A DNA stretch of 64,000 bases from Takakia lepidozioides (lineage: Eukaryota > Streptophyta > Takakiopsida > Takakiales > Takakiaceae). Below are positions 49,601-59,949 of the stretch, one piece after another (position 1 is the stretch's first letter; the number at the start of each line of letters is the position of its first letter). The position numbers were made by a program, and so were the translations under genes. The notes under the pieces are model-generated. The model did no database searches, was not told the origin of the DNA, and saw only the letters and a program-made list of their open reading frames with translations. The stretch is taken from the NCBI GenBank assembly GCA_030704615.1, contig CM060731.1, forward strand, positions 12,214,001 to 12,278,000, written 5' to 3'.

Positions 49601-50089
49601 CCTTGCGAAACAACCCCAACTCCATGCGTGTGCTACTACTTCTGCGTCCTCCCGGGTCCCCCCGGCAAATCCTGACTTGTGGCCAACCAAACGAGATGGA
49701 AAGCTCGTTCGACGTTTCCCTCCAACCGCTGAACACTTTGGCAAAGTGGAGTCCGCAAGAATGCTCCAAGCTCGTGTTGGAAGCACCACGGAAGTACCCG
49801 ATCCAGGATATGGTCGGGTGTTCACAATCATCACTTCCACATCTGTTGTTCATGACAGGACCTACGACATCACGGTTTCCAATTTCCCCAATTGCACATG
49901 TCCTGATTTTGTAAATATGCTATCAACCAGTTTGGGCAAGAGAGGTAAATTCATACCCTGCAAACATTTGTATTTCATATTTTTGAAGAGGATGGTTTGC
50001 GATCCCAAACGTGACAACTTCATTCACCAGGCCACTATGAGTTTCAACGAGGTCGATACTCTATTGCAGCAGGATACAACACATGGGTA
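46601..50089 (+). pseudogene. Mutator-like transposase with GCM/WRKY-like and SWIM zinc fingers, copy 2
   Basis: Fuller of two homologous copies. In order: a 150-residue N-terminal domain from ATG 46,601; TAA at 47,057 (CAA in copy 1); SVIPKLRAMGG; a GCM/WRKY-like zinc finger (GHPWCRTKTSNIQN, RCDNLNCRHF, FVCKFCKLVPF, HFGFHNHPVSKGD); TAG at 47,663 (CAG in copy 1); a DDE core (KVFLFKMSTVGEGSGVSLVK, TIAVCDMQSKD, then ADSAQANFNAV and CxFHW-type region near 48,250-48,360 in a shifted frame); an intron at about 48,590-48,711; TGA near 48,792; a disordered Pro/Ser stretch; TAG at 49,449 (TGG in copy 1); and a SWIM finger (CTCPDF...CKHLYFIFLK, near 49,890-49,990). Zinc finger, DDE core and C-terminal SWIM is the Mutator-like order. 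Roughly 900-1,000 residues if uninterrupted. No terminal repeats or 9-bp duplication were found. Confidence 0.75.
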
Positions 50090-50540
50090 GCATCAACTAT
50101 GCAATGTGGTATGTGGACGACCATGATTTGAAATGTGTAATTCACATCAATTCGTCGGCGGTGCAATGATATGGCCTCCAACTATACGGAGTGAGCTCTG
50201 AATGGCAACTTTTAAAAGCACATTTGTCATTGCACCGTTCGAAGTCTACATGTCTTGCTGTCGCTATACACTACAATCATCTTTTGAAGATGATCCTAAC
50301 TCTCATTGTTATTTGAGGAGGGAGGAAGGTCTTCCCGTGGCAGCCTCTATGTCGCACACTTTGTGAGGATATTTTCTCGTCCTCGTAATTGTAAAAGTGA
50401 AACAAGCATTTGTAATTGCACAATGTTGGATGCTACAATTGTAGGCCTCATGGTAGTCTTGATTCTATTTAGGCAAGATTCCCTGCATTAATTCCACGGT
50501 CATAGGACCATCCTCGGTTATAGGCGGCGCATGTTAATGC

Positions 50541-50620
50541 TGACGTGGCAGATGACGGACAGTGCCACGTCATCATTTGCCGCCACATCAGCATGCTGAC
50601 ATGACGCTCACGCCACGTCA
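50541..50620. promoter_or_regulatory. Cluster of ACGT-core bZIP-type sites in both orientations
   Basis: TGACGTGGCA (50,541-50,550) is followed by its exact reverse complement TGCCACGTCA (50,563-50,572), then GCCACATCA (50,582) and GCCACGTCA (50,612-50,620). TGACGTGGCA is a textbook plant bZIP C/G-hybrid box. The cluster lies beyond the 3' end of the Ty3 Gag remnant. Function is inferred from the words only; hairpin formation is an alternative meaning. Confidence 0.5.
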
Positions 50621-50689
50621 CTCCTCCGTGAGCGTACGCTCGCGTGCTCACGCGCAACACTCATGCCATTGCGTTGTTGCATCTTTTCC

Positions 50690-51724
50690 ATGTACTCCTC
50701 AACAGTTTCATGCTTCTTTTGCCTTAACTGTTGTAAACTCCCATACACTTCATCCTCAGTTTTATTTGTCCTGAACCTGTTTTCGGAATGTTGTACTAAG
50801 GCCATTCCAGGTTAGGAAATGATTATTAAGAAATCTTGCATACCATTCACTTGCTTTCTTGATAAGTGAACAAGGAAACAGTCTCATCTTGGCATCATCG
50901 CCATTGTCATTGTTCACAATACACATATGCTCAAATTGGCTGATGTGTACATCAGGATCCCCTTTCCATGCATATATTGGAAAAGGTGGTTTTGCCTGTG
51001 TTGGAGGTACCGCCATTTGTGGCCCTACACCCTGCCCACTGACAGGTGTTGGTCCTCCTGTTGGTGCTGGTCCTTGAGGACCTATTGTTGTAGTGGTGGA
51101 ACTCCCACCAGGTGTTGGCCCCTGAGCACTCCCTGCTACTGGCCCCTCTATACTTACAGTATTCCCAGCTTCAGTTGCACTACTTCCCACACTCCCTGTC
51201 CCCCCAGAGCCAGATCCAAGTTGCCCGCCTGATCCCCCTGAGCCGACACCTTTGTTGGCCTGTGATCCAAGTGCTCCACTTGATCCAGGTCCAACAGGTT
51301 GGGATGTCCTGGTTGTAGTCTCAACCTCAACTGTTGGGTCTACTTCTTCATACTCTTCATCTTCCAAATTATTCTCTCTGTTTTCATCCTCCAAGTTCTT
51401 CTCTTGGTTTTCTTCTTCCTCACTCATATATCTCAACTAAAGTGGTGTTGGAGAGTCTGAACTCTCCGTTGGTTTTGCCACATCATCCTCTCCTTCTTTG
51501 TCTTATGCTTCAGAAACTAGAGTTCCTGCTTTTGGTGTCCCATGCCAACTCTGATCAAAGATTTGTTTGGACAATCTTTCTTTCTCAGTTCCACAGGGAA
51601 TTTGATTCACATCAAATTCTTTGATTCTCCAACCACCATGATCCCACCAGATGCCTGTCACATCTGGTTGTTCTTGACTGAGTTCCCCAGTATGGTTGCC
51701 AAATGTCGAGCGGCTTTTACTCAC
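50690..51724 (-). pseudogene. Ty3-type retrotransposon Gag, interrupted
   Basis: The main open frame (51,436-50,762) begins with a Glu/Asn-rich acidic stretch, then a Gly/Ser/Pro-rich linker, then a capsid domain (PFPIYAWKGDPDVHISQFEH, AKMRLFPCSLIKKASEWY, ATFRKQV-like end). A frame change near 50,790 leads to FRTNKTEDEVYGSLQQLRQK and HETVEEYMEKM, the rest of the capsid. It then breaks off into unrelated sequence near 50,680. Upstream to 51,724 the same frame continues with two stops. No zinc knuckle, protease or polymerase follows. The capsid is unlike the Gag at 28.4-30.8 kb, so this is a different family. Confidence 0.8.
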
Positions 51725-52842
51725 CCATGCATCCCTTCGCTATCCGAGGTGGGAATTCCAAGATAGAAGAGTTGGATATCTCTAAGCACTTAGCCCGCTT
51801 AGAACAATCAGTCATGACCTACAACTGGTGTATCATGGGAGTGCTTCCTGTTTGTATTCCTTCTTGCCTTCATATGATCAGCAAGTTACCTTACTGTTTA
51901 TATTTAAGTATCAGATTGCTTCAGCAATCTACCTAGTTCCAATCACTCATCCATTCATTCCACAGCTTCACTCAGGTCTCTCTACACAGTGCAAGTATGG
52001 AATATATATCAGATTAAGATCTATCAAGTATTAGGCCGAAGCCATGGTGTCCCTAGTCTGCTCTACAGTACAACTCTACAGCTTGCATGAATCAAGCATC
52101 ATCTCCTCGTATGTGTAATCTCCATCCCCTATGCTCCAAGATTGTGCTCTCCGCTTGACCTTCTCTCGTGATGTACAGGTTGTGATCCCCGAAGTGTGTT
52201 CTCCCCGTTGCTACTCTGCTTTTTCTACCTGCAAGCTGTTCTAACTGCCTAACTAACTAACTGTCATCCAGACAGAATACTCGTTCTCTCTGCCGATGTC
52301 ATTCCTACACAGTCATTCCCTGCCATGGTAACCATTCCCTACGAATGTTGTGACGGGCTGTGCCAAACTGTGTCGGGCTGTGACTGGCTGTGTAAGCCTG
52401 TCTACCACCCCTAAGGCCTGTGTTGGTCTAAGTCTCTCATCCGTAAGTTTGCGCAAAAATTAAGGGTACCCCACATAACCTGTAAAACTGTCTAAGTCCC
52501 AGACAGCCCTCTAACAACTCTTCATTTGCGAAGATTTTTTCTAACAGAAAGCCCACGCCAACTGACTTGGATTTTTGTTGTATTTGTCCCAGAAGCTCCC
52601 ACCTTCTACCGAAGTAATTTATCCCTCCAAACAACTTTGAAAAACTTTCTACAGGCTGTCATTCCCCGCTAGTGCTGCTGGATATTCAAAGCCGCAATTC
52701 TTAGCAGTAAGAAGCGCTTATGAAACTGGAGCATTTTTTACGATGCCTGCAGTCTTCTCATGTGGACTAGCATAAGTTTGAGCTGAATCCTTGGAAACCA
52801 TCCTCGATAGTGGGCTTGAATAACCACTGTCGCATTCTCTTT
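51725..52842. other. No gene seen; possible LTR or leader sequence of the Gag element
   Basis: Lies upstream of the minus-strand Gag, where its leader and 5' LTR should be, but no primer-binding site or LTR border was recognised. It contains short repeats of GGCTGTG (52,345-52,400) and scattered short open frames without family matches. Confidence 0.4.
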
Positions 52843-52853
52843 TTGCCAATGAA

Positions 52854-53034
52854 AAAAAAAAAGGTGGACGCGTTGCCGAAGCAAGCGTAACTTATGGTGT
52901 CACTTGACCCAGAAGGGCTACTGCCTTCCGGTAGGAAGGTGGACACCTTTGTAACAGCCAACGGGGTGGTTTGAACCCACAACCACTCGTAAGAAGGTAT
53001 ATGCCTTTACCACTGGGCTACATGTTGGTTGGGG
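52854..53034 (-). mobile_element. tRNA-derived SINE with RNA polymerase III boxes and target duplication
   Basis: On the minus strand, box A (TAGCCCAGTGG, 53,020-53,010) and box B (GGTTCAAACC, 52,977-52,968) are spaced as in a tRNA promoter. A tRNA-unrelated body follows, ending in a run of T (A on the plus strand, 52,852-52,862). The unit is flanked by the 11-bp direct repeat TTGCCAATGAA (52,843-52,853 and 53,035-53,045). A T-rich tail and a box A of this form recall the plant Au-type SINEs. About 180 bp. It copies itself using another element's LINE machinery; no LINE is seen here. Confidence 0.85.
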
Positions 53035-53140
53035 TTGCCAATGAACAATACAAAGGGCTCAACGTACCAGTCACACTTTGACAACCCCTTGAAATGTTGT
53101 GACTGCAATTTTGCGACTTGTGAACAAATGTTCTTGTAAT

Positions 53141-53245
53141 AGATGATGACTTGACATCAGATATGTACATAATGTTGTAATGACTGACCCCTCAATGCAC
53201 CAGTCATGGCTCAGATTGACTATGTGGTTTGACTATCTATATACC
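53141..53245 (+). repeat. 105-bp dispersed repeat, copy 2
   Basis: Same orientation and length as 37,549-37,653. It begins AGATGATGACTTGACATCAG and ends just after GACTATCTATATACC. It lies 100 bp beyond the SINE. Confidence 0.85.
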
Positions 53246-53597
53246 CGAATGGCATGTAAGCTTCCACAAAAGCTTCTAGAGAATTATTTCACTTGTCAAG
53301 TTTGACATGGGCTTAGGGCCTAGACAACGTTAAAGTACACCGATTTTCTGAGCAGATGTACGCAACATAAATGATGACATATGTTGTTGCCATCATGATC
53401 AGTGATTGTCTTCATCTAAATTCAAGATCCCAATCAAGAACAATATAGATGACAAAATCTAGCCTCAATTGATATAGACAGGTTACACTGAAAACCGAGG
53501 CAAGCTGAAGCTGCATGATGAAAAAATCATTCAGAATCATCTTTCAATCGCGTATTTCGCGCGTAACCGAGCGAAATAGAACAACATCTCGCGGAAT

Positions 53598-53762
53598 TAA
53601 TCCCAGTCCCACAATTCAATTATCTCTATGTCGATGTCATGCAACAAAGTGACGGTTCATCATGTGGCGTATTTGCGATAGCTTATGCCATGGATATAGC
53701 ATTGGATTACACCCCACACATTCCCGATACCATTTCCAAAACAACATTAAATTTAAAATGGT
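53598..53762 (+). pseudogene. Ulp1 (C48) cysteine-protease fragment
   Basis: The frame reads NYLYVDVMQQSDGSSCGVFA, then IAYAMDIALDY. QQSDGSSCG with its Cys is the catalytic-cysteine box of Ulp1/SENP-type SUMO proteases. Transposon-borne Ulp1 domains (in CACTA and Mutator-like elements) carry the same motif. Only about 55 residues are present; the His and Asp motifs expected upstream are missing. The frame ends in a unique sequence at 53,848. Likely a leftover of a larger element. Which one is unknown. Confidence 0.65.
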
Positions 53763-53989
53763 GTAGTGTGCGTGGTGCTTGTTTGCTGTTATGTGGGATC
53801 GAGGGGAGTGCCATGTGTGTGTGCGTCGGTATTTGTTGTTTCCTTTGAGGCTCAGTGTCGGGGTGCTATGGAGGGCATGGGTTTCTCGATTTTTCTGGAT
53901 GTTTTTTTTTTTTCCTCCTATTTCGGGAGGGCGGTCAGTGCATCTACATGAGATGGTTGTTTGATGTGGTGTCTGCTGCTTGGGGAGGG

Positions 53990-54051
53990 ACGGAAGGAGG
54001 GGGAGGGAGAGGGGGAGGGGGGAGGGGGGGGGGGGGGGGGGGGGTGGGGGG
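53990..54051 (+). repeat. G-rich run with G-quadruplex potential
   Basis: Almost unbroken G with a few A and one T over about 60 bases, including one run of about 20 G. Long enough for several G-quadruplexes on the plus strand and prone to assembly error. Apparent poly-Gly or poly-Pro frames across it are artefacts. Confidence 0.85.
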
Positions 54052-54059
54052 TGTGTCTG

Positions 54060-55080
54060 CATAATGGGCAGAAAATGGGGTTCAACTCCTCACTTCTTGG
54101 GCATAGATAGGGGTATGCCTATGTTATACTTTTGTATTGTTCCTCATGTTTTTTGCATAATATATATTTCCAATCAAAATAATCATTGTATGCGTGGGGA
54201 TGGGACCCCCTTTCTGTGCCAATTGAACGCAGTAGTGCGGAGCAACGCGAAGCCCTAGTACGTAAACTACAAGATTGTTGTTAATACTTGCATGTTAGTC
54301 TATTGGTTAGTATAGTTCGTTGGGGTATTAGAGGTCGGGGGTTCCCCCCCCCCTCTCATTTTTTGGGTAGTTAGTTTTTTTTAGTGATCCTTCCAGTTAG
54401 TTGCCTAAGAAGTTGTATAAGCTATTGAGTTATTACTCTTATATCAAAGCATAGAAGCTGGTGTAGTGGTTAGATGGTTGTTTGTTCCAAAGGCTGGGAA
54501 ATCAAATACGTCTTCCGATTAATTATTTTATTTTTGTAGTTATCTTTTAGCTAAAGGATTAATTGTTTTAATGTACTTATTAATGGTGGTTTGTTGACGG
54601 TTTAATATTTATTTAGCTACCAAAATTATTAATCATAAAATTCAGCAGATATATTTAGAAATCACACATAGTCACATTTAAAAAATAAAAATTGTGTAAA
54701 CCAATTGTGTTTGAAATAGAATGATTCTTGTTCGAATGCTAACCCCTGTATATTGGTGTTACTTCTTATGATTGTCTTAAACCTAACCGTTCAATACAAA
54801 CGGAATCTCTCACGTAAATAATACTGAATAATCGTAAACTCATAGGAGCAGCACCTTAGGGCTAAGCGGCGCCTTTGGGACCTAACTTAGCTCTGTCTAA
54901 CCGTTAAGTCTAATTTAAATATGCAATCATTAGTGCGGTGTATCAGAGGTTGTCATATTTTTGGTACGTCTATCGGGAGTTAGACTAGCTGCTTTTAGAT
55001 CATTAAATATCTTGCTTGTTGTGATAATAAATTATATTACGAAATATTCTCAGCAATTGAAAATGGTTGTGCAGAAGGAA
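54060..55080. other. AT-rich DNA, no gene seen
   Basis: No open frame of note. A box-A-like word (ATTGGTTAGTATAG, 54,300) precedes GGGGGTTCCCC (54,337-54,347), and GTGTAGTGGTTAGATGG stands at 54,461. These could be worn SINE heads, but no matching second box or duplication was confirmed. Confidence 0.4.
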
Positions 55081-55084
55081 GATG

Positions 55085-55425
55085 GTACTAGGTAGCGCAC
55101 GATCGTTTTTTTGTATCATTTGAGAGGAGAGTACAGGGACAGTACTGCACCATATCCTCATGTCATTTGGGAGAATGAGATCCCGAGGATCAGCGGGAAA
55201 TCACCCATCGCTGTTTGAGTAAAGATCCTCAAGATTATTGAGAAATATCGAGATGTCTGGATCGCGGCAAACGTAGGTCCTCCTAGACCGGAGGCTTATA
55301 TGACGCCAATCATAGAGTTCCTCCGATTGTACACCAGGTGGTCGGGCTATTGTGAGCCGTCATTTCTAAGATATTTCACGTCTGAGTCACCAGCAGAAGT
55401 TCATCTGAAATGACAGATGACATAT
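55085..55425 (+). pseudogene. Unidentified degenerate coding stretch
   Basis: One frame reads almost continuously for about 110 codons with stops at about 55,217 and 55,411. It contains GEYRDSTAPYPHVIWENEIP, KILKIIEKYRDVWIAANVGP and PIIEFLRLYTRWSGYCEPSF. The composition looks protein-like rather than random. I cannot name the family; a transposon origin is likely from the surroundings. Confidence 0.3.
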
Positions 55426-56499
55426 TTAGATGCGTGTCCCCTGTGTAAGATCATCGTAGATAATAGTCTACGGCACACTACCTCCCGTCCCAGATGTAGT
55501 ATGGATCAGTCTGTTGCATTGTTGAACATGAGCGGTAACACTATTCATATTGATAAAAAGCACTATTGGGTTTGTTGGTTGTTGGGGTGTTGTAGTGCTA
55601 AAAAGAGTGCACTTGGTACGCTTCATGAAAACCCCACGTTAGTTCTATGATTCAGACGTTGCACTACCGCAGCGGAAGCAAAGAAGACAATACTACATCT
55701 AGCTATTCCTAGTTTAACACATCAATGACACTTGCAAACTTTATTCAGTGATTCTGGTCAGCCCCGTGGATCAACTTCACTATTCTTTGCTCTGGGTTGT
55801 GTTACACTTTCACCATTCCTGACACAACATTCTTGTAAAGAACAAGGTCACGCATAAGTGAGTACTTAGTCATCATACATCAGGTGTTGCCCTTAATCCA
55901 TCCTACCACACATCACTGTAAAAACAAAATATTTTCTAATCTTTGATCATGCTGACAGTAAATCAGTCCCTTTGGAATTCGATAATTTCCTGTCATGACA
56001 CTCTTATAACTAATCCCGAATCCATTCAGCAGGTTGAAGATCATGATATCAAAAGTACAAATCCCCTCATCAAGATCCTCAACAACAACGAATAAAGTCC
56101 ATGTAGATTTCACAAAAACTGCCGCCAGTATTATATTTCACTCAGTCCATTCCACCAGGTACATCATTTTGCGCTCTCTTACCTTCACATCTCTTCACTA
56201 CGATCTGAGTCTCTCAACTGTTGTCTTCGCACATTGTTCTCCGTTTCCCCATCATCTCTCTCTCTCTCTCTCAACTGATCCCGTCAACACTGATGCCAAG
56301 AACGGTGCTGGACCCGCTATTTAAGTTTGTTGGTTGCAACATAATTTTATAATAATTTATTTAGTCCTAAATTTTGTATTTATTCGAGCCGTCTTCTAAG
56401 GCATGGTGCCACCGTCCACATTTATACGCTGGGTTTATGGAGATGATCCACCTTTACCTTAAATAATATTTTCCTATGATATGATACCAAAAATTGTAG

Positions 56500-56940
56500 C
56501 TATCCAGGTTTGAACCCTGGTTCCATCTAACAATATTTATTATGTCAAAGCGTCACTTCTCAGTTTTGAACCTTGGACCCTTTGAATCATTACTATATAA
56601 GTTAATATCTGCAAGTGTTGCCCCTCGGGTTTGATCCCATGTTCCCTGCTCAGATCTCATCCATCCACCTTGTCCTTTATCCCTCCTTTCCATCCTGCCA
56701 CGCCTCTTTATTTATTGCAGCAGCTCCGTAATCAAAACATGTTTCCTCCCGGATTTGAACCCAGGTTTTTGCCCATCTTTATTTAAAGCGTCACATCCTG
56801 GGTTTGATCCCAAGTTCTCATTTAACCATTTCATCCATCTCCTCTATTTTTCATCCATTGTCTCTCCACCTTGCCTTAACTCCTTAAGTATATTTGTAGC
56901 ATACTCCAAAAATGTCACTTGTCAGTTTTGAACTCAGAAC
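56500..56940 (-). repeat. Array of six tRNA T-arm / box-B-like motifs
   Basis: GGTTTGAACC-like words stand at 56,506, 56,561, 56,627, 56,751, 56,800 and 56,924. Several are preceded by AAAGCGTCAC(T/A)TC. On the minus strand they read GGGTTCAAACC or GGGATCAAACCC, like box B of tRNA genes. No box A and no tRNA cloverleaf accompany them. See findings. Confidence 0.6.
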
Positions 56941-57359
56941 CTCATACCTCCTTCACCATCTTGCCCGAATTACCTTAAACATTTTTGAGACCTCGTTTTA
57001 CACTACAGCGTAGTGTAGAGGATCTTTTACGGCCACCTCTTCTTCATCATATCGGAAATATACGGCAGGTACCACCGCCAATGTTCTATGGCTATGGGAA
57101 GGGCACGGCAGCTGAATTAGTTTTCATGTTTATCCAGTTGCATTATATTAGTGTTACTGAGCTGGTTTGCAAGATTTGTATCCGGGGGGGCGCCAGTACT
57201 AATCCAGGATTTAGATGCCCATTCTGAAGCTCATTGAGCCCATGGAGTCCAGATCTGGAATTCATGACCATTAACAGTCCTAATTCTGTGAATGACTGGC
57301 TTGACGGACTTCCGGACATACCCGGATTGGTCAAAGTTGTAACTGAAACCGAATAGATA

Positions 57360-57960
57360 TATTTACTAAGGGCTTGTTAAGACTATAATACTTATGCTTT
57401 TAACAAAACGATTTTTTTTTGTATAAATTGACCAGTTTTCTTATAGTAAACAATACATAATTCTAATTAGACAATATTCACATTGATATAATATAGTGAG
57501 ATAATACCATGTAATTATCCACGTTTGCATCAAAAGCATATATATTATACATGTGTTCTATATAGTTGTTATATTTTTTTAACATATTTCTAGTTCAGTA
57601 AACTGCATATTTGATTATTTTTATTAATAATAAATATACTAATTATAATGAAAATTAATTGTACAATATATTGTGTTAATATTTCATTAATATTATATAT
57701 TACGACATATTAATATATAATTATTTAGTATTAAATTTCTGAATTTTTAATAATTAACTTTAATTTACAACTAAGAATTCATAATTAATTAATTATTATA
57801 AATTCTCAATTAATTAGTTTAAGTATTAGTTTATTTAGTTTAAGAATTAAATAATTACTTGACTTTAAAATAACTTAAATTAGTTACTTAATTACTTAAT
57901 TAATATCATAATAATCGTATTATTAGAATTATTAGAATATATATATATATATGTTCGCGG
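57360..57960. other. Strongly AT-rich block
   Basis: About 600 bp dominated by TTAATTAA, ATATAT and TAATTA words, ending in a TA run (57,941-57,952). No coding potential. Could act as a matrix-attachment-type region; that is only a compositional guess. Confidence 0.6.
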
Positions 57961-58810
57961 AATTGCGGGAGGTGGAAACTGCACGGTCAAGAGGAGGTCA
58001 TATAATTGTCAGTTCCTCACAAAATTGCAGATATTCTGTTATTCTCTTTCCTTACAGACCCCACAATCTCATGTCTCACGTGGATTGTACATAGTTCGGC
58101 ACGGAACTGCGGGAGTGCGAGTAATTGAATTCTGCACGTTCCCCATCTTTCATATACTTCTTTAACTCTTTTGTTCCTCCAAACCAAATCATTTTTTCAT
58201 GCGCAGTTTGGCACGGATTTCCGTATGGTTTGTTTTTTTTTTTTTTAGATCGCTTGGCTGCATTATCCTATATTGTTTGCATCTACTTCTTTTCCCTGTA
58301 TATATATGCAAATGTGATATTGTTTTCCAACTTATATTACATTGGATGGCGTAGAGTGGAAATACCCGACGCAGTGCATGGAGGCATGCCCTGCGGAACC
58401 TATTTGTTTCTTGGATGGATATACCCATCCATAATGTATAGTTGCGTATTACCGCAAAATATGCGTACATTTCCTCGGATTCAGCCTTTCCTGCCTGAAA
58501 TTGTAGTTTTACACAAAACTGCGAGCGAGCCCGAGGTTTACGACAAGGAGGAAGGGTTTTGTTTCGGGTTAAGTTCGGGAATCAAAGGGAATATTTTCCA
58601 AAATTAAATATAATTCCACGTCTGCTCACAATATTTTCTACTCACACTCACTTGAAACACTACAACATCATATTTCCAAAAGTCTGGTCTCCACCTCATC
58701 ACTTCATCCCACAGCCTGATACGTCATTTTCTTGCATTCTCCGCACTACTCACAAGAAAGAACGTACAAAATGCTCCGCAGCCCAGGCTTAAATCCCCAA
58801 GCCTGCCTAC

Positions 58811-58937
58811 CCATAATCTGCTGAACCTTCCCTCCAAGCCAGACATTGTCAACCTCCATCTTAAAGAGCAAAGCTGTAAATTCTACCAAAAACTGAGCCC
58901 TATCATGAACCATGCCGCTCGAATTCACAACTGTGAG
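58811..58937 (-). CDS. Single candidate exon of an unidentified gene
   Basis: Bounded by a CATGCAG acceptor and a GTAGGC donor on the minus strand. The 42 residues are open and protein-like: LTVVNSSGMVHDRAQFLVEF, then TALLFKMEVDNVWLGGKV. No adjoining exons were found within 1 kb on either side. I do not recognise the family. It could be a captured exon or part of a gene with long introns. Confidence 0.3.
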
Positions 58938-59949
58938 CTGCATGAAATAAAAAGAATCAGAGAACATTGCTATTGACCAGCCTTAAGCTTGCTGAGTGTC
59001 AGCAGATCGTGTCTCCAAAACCAGCTTTTCACACTTAGCCTGCCGCGCAACGAGACCCCGCAAAACTAGGGCTCATATGATGAACGTATCCCGATTTCCA
59101 CAAATGATGGAAAACCAAAAATTCATGATTCATTCTAAATTAAACCAAAGGCAGAAAGGAAATTATCACAATGGATTCACACTAGAAACCATTTGCGTCG
59201 TATATCGGCCTTGTCACAAGCGCATACCCACGCCTTTAAAGACCCTAGCAAAAATGTCAATTTTGATTAATAAAGCAGAAAATGAAGAAGTCCATAAAAA
59301 TATGTATTAGATATGAAGCTATCCAATGAATCATACATTAGCACCTAGATATACCATAAACCTCTCCATCTTGCAAGAAAATCAAAGCGTATTATTCCGT
59401 ATGACGTCTGTCAAAAGGGTCAGAAACATCTCACAAAAAACTAACCGACTCTATACAACAAACAAGACTAGATTGGGTAATGAGACCGACAAGGTCCGAA
59501 CAAAACACGTTACATGAGCAAAAATACAAATGAACTTTATAGAATAATAGAGTACATGACCTAAATTGTATAAATTGTAGCTCAAGACTTGTATTGGCGA
59601 TAATGTTCTAGAATGCTTTAACAATATTTTAGAATATCTGAAACATTTTGTAATGTTTTGATTTAAAAAAAAATTCTGAACATTCTAAAAGTTTTTGGGC
59701 TATGTCCGTGACACCCCCTTTTAAGACCATAAATATTTGGTCACAACTTAGGAGTTTCAAGCCTATGCTCGTGTCAGCATCATGACCCACGTGACCTACT
59801 GTCACGTTAGTGTACAACCCTGACTTGAAACGTCAAATTTATATAGAAAATAAATAAGAAATACAAGTGATTAAAAAAATATCACATAAGTTAAAACCTG
59901 AAAAAATAGCCACGTGGTCTAAAAAACCAACCACAAAATGTCACATCAG

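Noticed and set aside
17280-50089. In-frame stops removed by U-to-C RNA editing
   Set aside because: Reverse editing is known in organelles of some seedless plants and hornworts, not in nuclear transcripts; these loci also carry frameshifts and truncations.
40855-50100. A single CACTA element spanning the whole region
   Set aside because: No CACTA-type terminal repeats could be paired, and the transposase is cut off at 42,387 by unrelated repeats.
53637-54062. Long frames across the G-run (poly-Pro and poly-Gly)
   Set aside because: Entirely produced by the homopolymer.
58125-58607. 160-codon plus-strand open frame with hydrophobic stretches
   Set aside because: AT-rich, Phe/Ile/Tyr-dominated composition, no family motif, no splice context; expected by chance in this DNA.
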